A stretch of DNA of 32,570 nt from an uncultured Erysipelotrichaceae bacterium (GCA_927435855.1 CAKMJZ010000036.1:1-32570), one strand, 5' to 3'; positions 7,781-16,532 are shown, counted from the first letter of the stretch. Program-made: numbers and translations. Notes: a model not told the origin generated them from the sequence alone.

Positions 7781-8230
7781 ATGAATAAGAATTTTACACG
7801 TATTTTAGTTGCCGTGGTAGCGGCAGCCCTGTTGTACGTAGGCGTTTCGTATCTGACGAAGCCACCGGTAGAACAAGGAAGTAAAGAAGTTACCATCATT
7901 ATGAGCACGAAGCTTGAGGGACAAGTAGAAGAGGTTTTTAAGAAGACCTTTAAAACTGATGTTGAGATGCTTGGGGATTTGTTGGAAGAAGGTGTGGTCC
8001 GGGCATACTTTACCATCGAACTCTCAGGTAACAAGTCCGATGCTTATGGACGTTTCATCGTAGCGATCAATGAATTCAAGACCGAAGACATGAACAAGGG
8101 ACCTTGGTGGACCTATGATTCCAAAACCAATGAAACCTGTGTATCCGCTGGTTACTGTTCTGGAATCGATGCAACACCTGTTTACGATAAAGACGTCTTC
8201 GAATTCACGTATACCGACAGTTTCGAATAA
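7781..8230 (+). CDS. Membrane-anchored DUF4430 (transcobalamin-like) protein
   Basis: 149 residues with an N-terminal signal anchor (~5-25, NFTRILVAVVAAALLYVGV) followed by one small extracellular domain. The pattern FIVAINEFKTEDMNKGPWWTY, a variable loop, then a terminal FEFTYTD resembles DUF4430, the fold related to the C-terminal domain of transcobalamin and intrinsic factor. ATG 7781 is preceded by GGGAGG. An in-frame GTG at 7757 lies inside the leader hairpin and is unlikely. It is the first gene under the cobalamin riboswitch and overlaps the ECF gene by one base (TAATG). I infer that it captures corrinoids at the surface and hands them to the transporter. Direct binding is not shown by sequence. 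Confidence 0.85.
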   Translation: MNKNFTRILVAVVAAALLYVGVSYLTKPPVEQGSKEVTIIMSTKLEGQVEEVFKKTFKTDVEMLGDLLEEGVVRAYFTIELSGNKSDAYGRFIVAINEFKTEDMNKGPWWTYDSKTNETCVSAGYCSGIDATPVYDKDVFEFTYTDSFE

Positions 8231-8763
8231 TGAAACCCGTCGTCCGCTTAGTCGTTATTTCACTGCTAAGCGCTTTATTGGTCGTGGTACAGGTGGCTTT
8301 GGCCGTGGTCCCCAATGTCGAACTGGTATCCTTGCTCATTCTCATCTATACCCTACTGTTACCCTTGCCTACGGCACTGGGTATTGTCGGTATTTTCGTG
8401 ACACTCGAATTCATCATATGGGGATTTGGGGATTGGGTCATTGGATATTATTGGATTTGGCCGATATGGGTTCTATTAGTCTACTTTACCAAGTGGTTCA
8501 ATAAGGATGACCCCCATCGCTGGGCTTTGCTTGGTGCATTTTGGGGTATACTGTTTGGAATTTTATTCTCAATACACCACGGAATCCTTTATGGCATGAC
8601 TTATAGTTATGCCTATTGGATTCGAGGCATTTCTTTTGACATTATACACGCAATATCGAATTATATTCTTATGTTGCTTAGTTATCGTGTTATATTTAAT
8701 ATACTAAAGAAAATGCTTGAAAGGCTAGGTGTATCGTATGAAAGTAACCACAAAAACCGGTGA
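8230..8763 (+). CDS. ECF transporter S component, probably for cobalamin or a precursor
   Basis: 177-residue membrane protein with five or six hydrophobic segments, beginning MKPVVRLVVISLLSALLVVV and containing a Trp-rich loop (FGDWVIGYYWIWPIW). Size and topology fit the substrate-binding S subunit of energy-coupling factor importers. The ATPases and the T subunit are not in the window, as usual for group II ECF systems with a shared module. Position between a DUF4430 protein and a cobalamin adenosyltransferase, under a B12 riboswitch, points to corrinoid uptake. The start codon overlaps the previous stop, so translation is likely coupled. Confidence 0.85.
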   Translation: MKPVVRLVVISLLSALLVVVQVALAVVPNVELVSLLILIYTLLLPLPTALGIVGIFVTLEFIIWGFGDWVIGYYWIWPIWVLLVYFTKWFNKDDPHRWALLGAFWGILFGILFSIHHGILYGMTYSYAYWIRGISFDIIHAISNYILMLLSYRVIFNILKKMLERLGVSYESNHKNR

Positions 8764-9205
8764 TCAAGGTCAAACCGGCGTTTTTAATCAACGAGTAGAG
8801 AAAGATAGTCTGATCATCGATTTATTGGGGAATTTGGATGAAGTCATGGCTCACATGATTGATGCTTACGCAGAATTCCCAGAGGCTAACCCCGAATTGA
8901 AAGATCGCGTGGATGAGCTGATTTTAATGGCATCGGTTGTTGCCGGGTTTAAGAAAGAAGAAGATTTTGGCGAAGAACGGGTCGCACATTTGGAAGAAAT
9001 GATCAAATTACATAATGAAAAGTGTTATGGATTCGTGTATCCTTTTGACAATCCGATGAAAGCACGATTGAATGTTTTGCGAACTGTTGTACGCCGATGT
9101 GAACGCGTTATGGTTCGAGCATTCAAAGAAAACAAGGATTTTCCACTTATTCGTGTATATATGAACCGCTTATCAGACTATGTTTTTATCTTAATCAATC
9201 GATAG
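8738..9205 (+). CDS. PduO-type ATP:corrinoid adenosyltransferase
   Basis: Transfers the 5'-deoxyadenosyl group of ATP to cob(I)alamin, making the coenzyme used by class II ribonucleotide reductase. The 155-residue protein has the N-terminal ATP motif TKTGDQGQTG, LLGNLDEVMAH, the C-terminal NVLRTVVRRCERVM and the terminal LSDYVFIL, all typical of Pfam Cob_adeno_trans. It is slightly short for the family. I start it at ATG 8738, overlapping the ECF-S gene by 26 bp in another frame. The ribosome site is weak (AGGTG), consistent with coupling to the upstream gene. Confidence 0.9.
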   Translation: MKVTTKTGDQGQTGVFNQRVEKDSLIIDLLGNLDEVMAHMIDAYAEFPEANPELKDRVDELILMASVVAGFKKEEDFGEERVAHLEEMIKLHNEKCYGFVYPFDNPMKARLNVLRTVVRRCERVMVRAFKENKDFPLIRVYMNRLSDYVFILINR

Positions 9206-9238
9206 TTCATCAAAGATTATTTTCATAAGTTTCATGAG

Positions 9239-9265
9239 TTGTGTGCAGTTAATTTATGTTAGAAT
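9239..9265 (+). promoter_or_regulatory. Possible promoter of nrdJ
   Basis: TAGAAT at 9260-9265 is a fair -10 element. The best -35 candidates (TTGTGT at 9239, spacer 15) are poor, so this is tentative. No terminator is visible between the adenosyltransferase and nrdJ (92 bp), so readthrough from the riboswitch transcript is also possible. Confidence 0.3.
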
Positions 9266-9297
9266 AAAGAGTATCTTAGGTAAGAGGAGGAATATGT

Positions 9298-11814
9298 ATG
9301 AAGTATCGTGAAGGAACCATCTCGAAAATCAACAACGATATCCGTAATCATTTTCCCCATCTTTTCCCTATCGAAGAAAGTTTTCATGTTACGCACTCCG
9401 GCGTTTCCAGGTTGGTTATGCTGGATCGCTACGCACAAAAGGACCGCAGTTTAAAGACTTTGGGTGTCGATGACATCGTTGTAACGATCGTTAAAGATGA
9501 TCCCAAATTCCCGGCTCGCGGAATCGGTTTGGTCAAGGAAATCGACGTACAACAGGAAACAGCCCTTATCGAGTTGGAAGAAGAATGGCGATCATCGTGT
9601 GAGAATGAACATGAAGCGGAAACCGGATTAATACGACGTCCTTTCAAGAAAATCGACAAACCGATGGAGATCTACTATGAGCAGATTGCCAGACGGGTTG
9701 GTAAAGCCTTAGCATCCACAGAAAACAATGAAGTAAATCGTGAACAATACGCACAGCTTTTTTATCATCAATTAAAAGACTTAAACGTCGTTCCGGCCGG
9801 CCGTGTTCTTTATGGAGCAGGAAGCGGAACTGAAGTAACGTATTTTAATTGTTTCGTTATGCCTTTTGTACGTGACTCCAGAGGCGGAATCGCTGATCAT
9901 CGCAAAGAGGTCATGGAAATCATGTCTCGTGGCGGTGGAGTAGGTAGCAATGGGTCGACTTTACGTCCAAAAGCTGCTCCGGCTAAAGGTGTTGGCGGTA
10001 AATCGTCTGGTGCTGTCAGCTGGTTAAATGATATTGCCAATCTTACACATTTGGTTGAGCAAGGCGGTTCACGTCGTGGTGCTCAGATGATTATGTTGGC
10101 CGACTGGCATCCTGATATCATTGAGTTTATTATTTCAAAAATGCAAAATCCAAGAGTGTTGAAGTGGCTGACCGAAAATTCCAATGATGAGGTCATTCGC
10201 GAAGAGGCTCATAAAAAGCTTAAATTTTATCCGCTTAGTCGTACGGAAAAGGAAATGTATGAGGCCTTAGTCGATAACAAGTCAACTCCTGCGCACATCA
10301 TCGATCATGCCCGTGAAAAACTGATTGATGGAGGTAAACTCGAAGTTCTCGCTTCCGAATTCTTATCCGGCGCAAACATCTCTGTGACATTGACCAGTGA
10401 GTTTATGCAGGCCGTCGCTGATGATGCGGATTATCAACTTCGTTTCCCTGATTTGGAAGTTTATACCAAAGAACAGAAGTACGATTATGACGAACAATGG
10501 CATGTCGTGGGCGATGTTCGTGAATGGGAAGCCCTGGGTTATCCTATTAAGGTTTACCGCACGGTTAAGGCACGTGATATTTGGGACTTGATCAGTTTTT
10601 GTTCCACTTATTCCGCTGAACCAGGTATTTTCTTTATTGATAATGCCAACGATAAAACCAATGCGAAAGCTTACGGGCAAAAAGTCGTCGCTACTAATCC
10701 GTGTGGCGAACAACCTCTAGCACCTTATTCTGTATGCAATCTGGCTGCTGTCAACTTGGCTAACTTTGTTGATCGCAATACAGGCGAAATATTATTTGAT
10801 AAACTTCGTGAGAGCGTCGCATTGACTGTTCGCATGCAGGACAATGTTATCGATGATACTCCTTACTTTTTAGAAGCTAACCGCGTTCAGGCGTTAGGCG
10901 AGCGTCGTGTCGGTTTAGGTGTCATGGGACTTCATGACTTGCTTATCTGGGCAAAAAAGCGATACGGTTCACCAGAAGCCATCGAAACCATTGACCTGCT
11001 GTTTAAAGAAATAGCTGTAACAGCTTATGGTACGTCTATATTGCTGGCTAAGGAAAAGGGTAGTTTCCCATTCTTATCAGATCGCAATCAATTTATAGAA
11101 ACTGGATATATGAAGGATATGCCTGAAGATATTCGACAAGGTGTATTGCAGTATGGTATTCGTAACTCTCACTTATTGACGATTGCTCCAACCGGCTCAA
11201 CCGGTACGATGGTCGGTGTTTCAACTGGCTTAGAGCCTTACTTCTCCTTCTCTTACTTCCGTTCCGGGCGTTTGGGTAAGTTTATCGAAGTCAATGCCTC
11301 GATCGTTGAAGAGTTTATCGCAATTCATCCTCAGTACACCCGCGCTAATCTGCCTGATTACTTTGTTAGTGCTATGGAATTGTCTCCGGAAGAACATGCG
11401 GATTCACAATGTGCTATTCAGCGTTGGATCGATTCCTCGATTTCCAAGACTGTCAATGCACCGCGTGGATATAGTGTTCGCCAGGTCCAACAGATTTATG
11501 AGCGCTTGTACAAACATGGAGCTAAAGGTGGTACCGTTTATGTTGATGGATCACGTGATAGTCAAGTATTGTCACTGACCAATGATGATGACAACTCCTG
11601 GGCACAAATGGATATCGTTCGTGACTTTGGTGTCAGCGTTAAGGAAAAGCAGGAAGAAAGTAAAAAGACGGATCTTCGTGCTGATCGTCAGGACCGTAAC
11701 ATCGGTAATGAAGTCGGTGATATATGTCCGATATGTTTAGAAGGTGTCGTCGAGGATATCGGCGGTTGCAATACCTGTACCAACTGTAATGCACAGTTGA
11801 AGTGCGGACTATAA
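9298..11814 (+). CDS. nrdJ: Adenosylcobalamin-dependent (class II) ribonucleoside reductase
   Basis: Reduces ribonucleotides to deoxyribonucleotides with a radical generated from coenzyme B12, needing no oxygen. 838 residues. Visible motifs: NCFVMPF with Cys185; GGGVGSNGS (~222-230); the active-site NPCGEQ with Asn467, Cys469 and Glu471; SVCNL with Cys480, the likely disulfide partner of Cys185; GVMGLHDL; APTGSTGTMVG; and a C-terminal cysteine cluster (CPIC, CNTCTNC, KCGL) that re-reduces the active site or binds metal. GAGGAGG lies 7 bp before the ATG. It follows genes that import and adenosylate its cofactor, and a strong terminator follows. Confidence 0.96.
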   Translation: MKYREGTISKINNDIRNHFPHLFPIEESFHVTHSGVSRLVMLDRYAQKDRSLKTLGVDDIVVTIVKDDPKFPARGIGLVKEIDVQQETALIELEEEWRSSCENEHEAETGLIRRPFKKIDKPMEIYYEQIARRVGKALASTENNEVNREQYAQLFYHQLKDLNVVPAGRVLYGAGSGTEVTYFNCFVMPFVRDSRGGIADHRKEVMEIMSRGGGVGSNGSTLRPKAAPAKGVGGKSSGAVSWLNDIANLTHLVEQGGSRRGAQMIMLADWHPDIIEFIISKMQNPRVLKWLTENSNDEVIREEAHKKLKFYPLSRTEKEMYEALVDNKSTPAHIIDHAREKLIDGGKLEVLASEFLSGANISVTLTSEFMQAVADDADYQLRFPDLEVYTKEQKYDYDEQWHVVGDVREWEALGYPIKVYRTVKARDIWDLISFCSTYSAEPGIFFIDNANDKTNAKAYGQKVVATNPCGEQPLAPYSVCNLAAVNLANFVDRNTGEILFDKLRESVALTVRMQDNVIDDTPYFLEANRVQALGERRVGLGVMGLHDLLIWAKKRYGSPEAIETIDLLFKEIAVTAYGTSILLAKEKGSFPFLSDRNQFIETGYMKDMPEDIRQGVLQYGIRNSHLLTIAPTGSTGTMVGVSTGLEPYFSFSYFRSGRLGKFIEVNASIVEEFIAIHPQYTRANLPDYFVSAMELSPEEHADSQCAIQRWIDSSISKTVNAPRGYSVRQVQQIYERLYKHGAKGGTVYVDGSRDSQVLSLTNDDDNSWAQMDIVRDFGVSVKEKQEESKKTDLRADRQDRNIGNEVGDICPICLEGVVEDIGGCNTCTNCNAQLKCGL

Positions 11815-11823
11815 GTATCCATA

Positions 11824-11848
11824 AACCTTCGCGAAAGCGGAGGTTTTT
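11824..11848 (+). terminator. Intrinsic terminator after nrdJ
   Basis: AACCTTCGC and GCGGAGGTT form a 9-bp stem (one G-U) around a GAAA tetraloop and run into TTTTT, 10 bp after the nrdJ stop. Confidence 0.88.
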
Positions 11849-11869
11849 ATTTACAAAAAGGTGTCTCAA

Positions 11870-11898
11870 TGGATATCTATTCCCTGAGTCGATATACT
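11870..11898 (+). promoter_or_regulatory. Probable promoter of the dehydrogenase-like lipoprotein gene
   Basis: TGGATA, 17 bases, TATACT on the plus strand, in the gap between the nrdJ terminator and the next start codon. Confidence 0.45.
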
Positions 11899-11941
11899 AT
11901 TATTATTCATACACTAATAAAAACTTAGGAAAGGAGCGATT

Positions 11942-13195
11942 ATGAAAATACAAAAAATACGAATACTTACGCTTTTCTTGTCATTATTTCTGATTTCTTG
12001 TGTACCAATAAATGTTGATCCGATCGATGATGATATCGAAGAGGTCCCTAAATATCCCAATATCATCTTTTATGTTCCGGTTGAGACAAACAAACCAAAT
12101 ACCGACTTCTCGCCGGCATTTGGAGGTCAGACGCGTATTAGTGGAATAAGAACTACCACTGCCTATACTACATCCGTTGTGACTAATCAACTCAGTGAAC
12201 CTTGGGGAATCGATGTCCTTCCAAATGGAGATTTTGTGATTACCGAGAAATCCGGTAATTTGAGAATAGTAAAATCGGACGGAACCGTCGGACCAGCCAT
12301 TAAGGGATTTCCAGACATTAACGCAGGAGGACAAGGCGGATTATTGGATATTGCTATCAGTCCAAACTTTGAGACTGATCGGATGCTATACTTCACACTA
12401 TCATTGCGCTCATCTTTGGGCTCTGTTACAGCCGTAGGCAAAGCTGGTCTATCTACTGATCAAACTTCTTTAAGCAATTTTACGATTATCTATGAAGCCA
12501 CCCCATATTTCAGTGGTGTTGGTCATTATGGTAGTAGAATTGTGTTTGACAAAGAAGGGCACCTGTTCGTATCTACCGGCGATCGACAAAGTCTTCAGAC
12601 CAGAGAGAATGCACAGTCTTTGGATAATGGTCATGGAAAAATTTTGAGAATTACTACAGATGGACAACCTGCCCCAGACAATCCGTTTATAGATCAAGCG
12701 GATAAGCATAAAGAAATCTACGCTTATGGCTTACGAAATACGCAAGGCTTGGCGATTCACCCGTTGACTGGTGATCTTTGGTCTAATGACATGGGTCCTC
12801 AAGGTGGAGACGAACTTAATCTTATCGAATCTTCTAAAAATTATGGTTGGCCTATCATTAGTTATGGTGAGGAATATACGGGTCTGCCTATCGGTGAAGG
12901 ATTATCGCAAAAAGACGGAATGGAACAACCAGATTACTATTGGGATCCTTCCATTGCTCCTAGCGGTATGACTTTCTACACATCTAAAGTAATTCCGGAA
13001 TGGGAGAACAATCTGTTTATCGGAGCCCTTCGAGGCAGTCATATCATTCGCTTGATGATCAAGGATAACATTGTTATCGGTGAAGAAAGACTGCTTTCAG
13101 ATAAAGGTGAGCGATTCAGAGATATAGCTATGGGATTAAACGGTGAGTTATATGCTATCACGGATGGTGGAATAATGTATCGAATAGGCAAATAA
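11942..13195 (+). CDS. Lipoprotein of the PQQ-dependent sugar dehydrogenase (GSDH) family
   Basis: 417 residues. The signal peptide ends in the lipobox LISC, so Cys20 should be lipid-modified and the protein held outside the membrane. A linker (21-80) leads into a six-bladed propeller with family motifs: PWGIDVLPNGDFVITEKSG (88-106), GGQGGLLDIAISPNF (129-143), HYGSRIVFDKEGHLFVSTGD (195-214), YAYGLRNTQGLAIHP (260-274) and MGPQGGDELN (284-293). Soluble glucose dehydrogenases of this fold oxidise aldoses with PQQ and calcium, and His195 and Arg265 may be the catalytic and PQQ-contacting residues. No PQQ synthesis gene is in view, so the true cofactor and substrate are open. AAAGGAG lies 5 bp before the ATG. 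Confidence 0.87.
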   Translation: MKIQKIRILTLFLSLFLISCVPINVDPIDDDIEEVPKYPNIIFYVPVETNKPNTDFSPAFGGQTRISGIRTTTAYTTSVVTNQLSEPWGIDVLPNGDFVITEKSGNLRIVKSDGTVGPAIKGFPDINAGGQGGLLDIAISPNFETDRMLYFTLSLRSSLGSVTAVGKAGLSTDQTSLSNFTIIYEATPYFSGVGHYGSRIVFDKEGHLFVSTGDRQSLQTRENAQSLDNGHGKILRITTDGQPAPDNPFIDQADKHKEIYAYGLRNTQGLAIHPLTGDLWSNDMGPQGGDELNLIESSKNYGWPIISYGEEYTGLPIGEGLSQKDGMEQPDYYWDPSIAPSGMTFYTSKVIPEWENNLFIGALRGSHIIRLMIKDNIVIGEERLLSDKGERFRDIAMGLNGELYAITDGGIMYRIGK

Positions 13196-13221
13196 ACTAC
13201 ACAATTACGTGTAGTTTTTTT
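13194..13221 (+). terminator. Intrinsic terminator after the lipoprotein gene
   Basis: AAACTACAC and GTGTAGTTT form a perfect 9-bp stem around AATTAC, followed by T residues. It overlaps the last bases of the TAA stop. A near copy lies at 22814-22840. Confidence 0.85.
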
Positions 13222-13299
13222 AGGCTCTACAATGAATGTTGGGGTAGAGAATAAAAAGGGACATAAGAAACAATTTCCGATACAATAAATCTGTCAAAG

Positions 13300-13684
13300 A
13301 GATCCTACCGGCTAATCGTCAACGAGCATACCAATAAGATTCAGCAGCGCGACCGCAAGATTAAGCTTTCCCCCGACTTAACACATGCTTACTGGCTAAA
13401 AGAAGAAATTTTACGGATTATCTGCGAAATACATGATCTTCCAAATGCTCTAATCGCTTTAGATTACTGGATTCAAAAAGTGATAGATTTTTGACATTTC
13501 CGAAATGAAAAATGCAATCCGTTCTTAAAAAAACATGCTTAACACCATTCTTATTTCCTTCGTCTGCTCTTACTCTAACGGTTTCACTGAAGGATGTTAT
13601 AACAATATCAAAGTTATTAAACGCAATGCATTTGGTCTTCGTAACTTCGACTGATTCAGAACTCGCATTCTCTTGTCCTTTCAA
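13300..13684 (+). pseudogene. ISL3-family transposase relic (C-terminal part only)
   Basis: Broken plus-strand frames translate to characteristic ISL3 pieces: RKIKLSPDLTHAYWLKEEIL (from about 13348), then after a stop and a frame change around an A-run near 13530, SYSNGFTEGCYNNIKVIKRN (from about 13568) and AFGLRNFD, an in-frame TGA, and FRTRILLSF. The first half of the transposase is absent. No complete inverted repeats were found. Family assignment rests on the SNGFTEG-NN-IKVIKR signature. It shows that an IS once inserted between the lipoprotein and the GntR regulator. Confidence 0.78.
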
Positions 13685-13686
13685 AT

Positions 13687-13716
13687 AAAAAAGGAACTCC
13701 TGGTATAGGAATTCCT
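13687..13716 (-). terminator. Intrinsic terminator after the GntR regulator gene
   Basis: On the minus strand AGGAATTCCT and AGGAGTTCCT form a 10-bp stem (one G-U) around ATACC, followed by six T. It lies 40 bp after the regulator stop. Confidence 0.85.
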
Positions 13717-13756
13717 ATCATCTCATGTTTATTGTGAGTTTACCCCAATATTTGAC

Positions 13757-14491
13757 TCAGAGCTCTTTTTCGTTATGATACTCCAATGTAATGACAATCT
13801 GATCGCCTCTGAAGAAAACCTCCGAATACTCAAAGATGACATTGTTGACATATCGTCTTTCTTTGAGATAGAGAAGAGGTTGAGAGACTTTCATGTTTAA
13901 TTTACGAGCTTGGTCTTCATTAGCGAATACAAGTTCAAGCGTTTCTTTCGTATCTGTTGGTTTTAAGGCGTAATCATCACGCAAGATATTGCATAATTGC
14001 TCATCGCATAATCGTTCGTTAGAGATTATTGGATTTACAATTCGTTTCAAATAGGTACGATGGATACTTAGAGGTTTCCCTTTGATATAGCGAATGCGTT
14101 CGATAAAATAGACTTCACTTTTGATATCAATCATTAGTTTACTTGCGACGCGTTCATCTGTCATGATTATTTTGTTTTGCAGAACCTCGGTTTTGATCTC
14201 AAGCCCTTGATTTTCCAATTGCTCGCGAATACCCATTTGAGCGAGCGGGCGGGTGGGGATTTTTGGTTCAGAAACAAATGTTCCTTTACCCGGTACGCGA
14301 TACAACAACCCTTCTTGGACAAGACGAGTTAGAACCGATCTCACGGTCATTCTACTGATTTGATGTTCCTTACTTAGTTCATTTTCAGACCCTATCATGT
14401 CCCCCGGATTCCAATCTCCACCATAAATTTTCTCGCGGAGGTTGAACTCGAGTTGTTCCCATAAAGGTTTCGAATTGTTTCTGTCCAGCAT
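13757..14491 (-). CDS. GntR-family regulator, HutC/UTRA subfamily
   Basis: 244-residue transcription factor. Residues ~9-75 form the winged helix-turn-helix (GSENELSKEHQISRMTVRSV, then GKGTFV). Residues ~95-240 are the UTRA ligand-binding domain, with FIERIRYIKGKPLSIHRTYL and EYSEVFFRGDQIVITLE. AAGGAG precedes ATG 14491. It lies just beyond the end of the catabolic operon at 15084-21204 and on the same strand, so it probably senses a phosphorylated intermediate of that pathway. A match to the HutC-type operator consensus lies on the operon start site (21428-21435), which supports this. The gene has its own terminator. Its promoter is not clear: only a short inverted repeat, GTAC-N7-GTAC, at about 14518-14532. 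Confidence 0.92.
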   Translation of the reverse strand: MLDRNNSKPLWEQLEFNLREKIYGGDWNPGDMIGSENELSKEHQISRMTVRSVLTRLVQEGLLYRVPGKGTFVSEPKIPTRPLAQMGIREQLENQGLEIKTEVLQNKIIMTDERVASKLMIDIKSEVYFIERIRYIKGKPLSIHRTYLKRIVNPIISNERLCDEQLCNILRDDYALKPTDTKETLELVFANEDQARKLNMKVSQPLLYLKERRYVNNVIFEYSEVFFRGDQIVITLEYHNEKEL

Positions 14492-15083
14492 ACTCGTCTC
14501 CTTTCGTAATAATTACAGTACCATACATGTACAATAAAAAACACTCACGTAACCAAAGTTTGCGAAGGGCAAATAAATACTTTGTTCTGCTACGAATGAA
14601 GCACAACTCTATTTGAAGCACATAGGAACGATACTGATTTCGTGGCACATTTCCAGAGCCGAAACGCGCTAATCAAATCCGCCCCTTCCATGATGAAACA
14701 CCAGGCGTTTTGCGGATGGGGAATTTTGATGACAAATACTTTCGATTCGACTTTTTCCCCTCACAAGGGCTTCTTCATAATGAGGCATTGTAATATGTGA
14801 GACCTTCTAACTGGTCGCTAGAAACCATATAGTAGTAGATGCCTGCTTCGACGACCACCTTTTAACGCTTAACGCGATTTCATCATGTGTAAGATATCAG
14901 ACTTCAAAGATGAGCTGTGTTATCAGTTTGTCGGCACAAGCTGTAACCTGAATGGGTTAATCAAACAATATTACTTATCATAGGCAATTTTAATATTGAA
15001 AAACGTTGTTTAGCCAAGTCTAGACCTTGAAAAAACACTGAAAATTAACGTTCAAGTCCTATCTGATTTCAGCAGAATCTTAC
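14492..15083. other. 592-bp gap without a recognisable gene
   Basis: All frames are broken by stops. Short minus-strand fragments look like former coding sequence (for example SHITMPHYEEALVRGKKS near 14730-14790), but I cannot name a family. The part nearest 14492 should contain the regulator promoter. No convincing terminator follows the aldehyde dehydrogenase stop. The palindrome GTCTAGAC at 15018 is listed separately. Confidence 0.5.
15018..15025. promoter_or_regulatory. Possible second HutC-type operator (GTCTAGAC)
   Basis: A perfect 8-bp palindrome that fits the HutC-subfamily pattern GT-N-TA-N-AC. It lies between the end of the operon and the regulator gene, about 525 bp upstream of the regulator start. 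An 8-mer of this type can occur by chance. Confidence 0.3.
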
Positions 15084-16526
15084 TTATAGATACTTTACGC
15101 GAATATGCTTTATATATAGATATTCGAACAACCCTTCGGTTCCATGTTCGTGACCAAACCCGCTATCTTTCCATCCACCATAAGGCGCATTAATAACGCC
15201 TGCATCAGGATTATTAATTGCTACGTTTCCTGCATGCAATTCTTTGCAGAGTAATTCCACTTCGCTAAGATTGTTCGAATAGACCATTGCGGCCAATCCG
15301 TAAACAGTATCGTTCGCTAGCGATATGGCTTCATCTAAAGTTTTATAGGACATTACCCCGACAAGCGGTCCAAACGTTTCTTCTTTCATAACAAGCATGT
15401 CATGAGTAACATCCGCTAGAATGCTTGGTTCGAAATAGTTGCCGTTGCTGGTGGCAAACTTATCCGGTTTTTTGCCGCCAGTTAACAGTTTGGCTCCTTT
15501 TTTCAACCCATCTTCGATTTGACTCTTAGTTTTCTCGATTCCTTTTTGTTGGCACATCGGACCAAGATCAACGTCTTCGATTAATCCGTTTCCGATAGTC
15601 AATTTTTCAGTCGCCATAACGAATTTTCGTAAAAATTCTTCATAAACGGTTTCGTCGACATAGATACGATTAATAGCGATGCATATCTGCCCCATATTTC
15701 GAAAGGAACGTCGCGTGGCACCAGCAACCGCAGCGTCCAGATCTGCATTCTTTGTGATAATCATTGGCAGACTTCCACCTAATTCTAACGAAACCTTTTT
15801 CAATGTATTCACCGAATTTGCAAGAATGATCTTTCCGGTCTCAGTTGATCCTGTAAATGCTACTTTCTTCACTTTCGGATTATCCATGATGATTTTTCCT
15901 ACTTCAGCACCAGAACCTGTCAACGCATTGATGACGCCATTCGGTACTCCAGAATCTTGGATGCAACGAATGAATTCCAAAGGTGACAATGGTGTCTCAG
16001 AGGGGAGTTTGCAAATACTTGTACAGCCTGCCGCCAAAGCTCCAGCTACTTTCCATGCGATTAGCTCGATCGGGTAGTTCCAAGGCGATATTGAAACTGC
16101 GACGCCCATGGGTTGATAGATGACTCTACTCTCAGTGTTTATCTCGGCATTAGGAATTATTCTTCCATAGACACGTTCTCCTTCTTCAGCATAATACCGA
16201 AGAATTTCTGCCCCTTTTTTTACTTCACCAAGCGCTTCCTTGAAGGGTTTTCCTTGTTCTTGGGTCATCAGTTTCGCGATCTCTTCCGCTCTCTCTAGAA
16301 CAATCGAACTTGACTTACGAAGGTATTCGCCACGTTGAAAAACTGTCAGTTTCGACCATTTCTTAAATGCGACATCTGCAGCATCTACGGCATCTGCGAT
16401 GTCCTGGTGAGTTGCTTTAGGTACTGTCGCGATAATCTCGTTGGTCGCGGGGTTGGAAACTTCGATAACGGCTGTGCCTTTTCCAGAAGTCCACTTCCCA
16501 CCGATGAACATTTGATACGTCAACAT
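15084..16526 (-). CDS. NAD(P)-dependent aldehyde dehydrogenase
   Basis: 480 residues, full length. Cofactor and catalytic motifs: SPWNYP (~147-152), FTGSTETG (~224-231), LELGGSLP with general base Glu248, and GQICIAIN with nucleophile Cys282. It oxidises an aldehyde to its acid. The overall look is of the succinate-semialdehyde or lactaldehyde dehydrogenase type, but the substrate cannot be read from sequence. As the last gene of the operon it probably takes an aldehyde released by one of the two aldolases. The cupin stop lies 6 bp upstream and the ribosome site is weak, so translation may be coupled. Confidence 0.92.
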   Translation of the reverse strand: MLTYQMFIGGKWTSGKGTAVIEVSNPATNEIIATVPKATHQDIADAVDAADVAFKKWSKLTVFQRGEYLRKSSSIVLERAEEIAKLMTQEQGKPFKEALGEVKKGAEILRYYAEEGERVYGRIIPNAEINTESRVIYQPMGVAVSISPWNYPIELIAWKVAGALAAGCTSICKLPSETPLSPLEFIRCIQDSGVPNGVINALTGSGAEVGKIIMDNPKVKKVAFTGSTETGKIILANSVNTLKKVSLELGGSLPMIITKNADLDAAVAGATRRSFRNMGQICIAINRIYVDETVYEEFLRKFVMATEKLTIGNGLIEDVDLGPMCQQKGIEKTKSQIEDGLKKGAKLLTGGKKPDKFATSNGNYFEPSILADVTHDMLVMKEETFGPLVGVMSYKTLDEAISLANDTVYGLAAMVYSNNLSEVELLCKELHAGNVAINNPDAGVINAPYGGWKDSGFGHEHGTEGLFEYLYIKHIRVKYL

Positions 16527-16532
16527 AATGAT

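Noticed and set aside
14385-14648. 87-codon frame over the regulator start
   Set aside because: No ribosome site and it overlaps the helix-turn-helix coding region in another frame.
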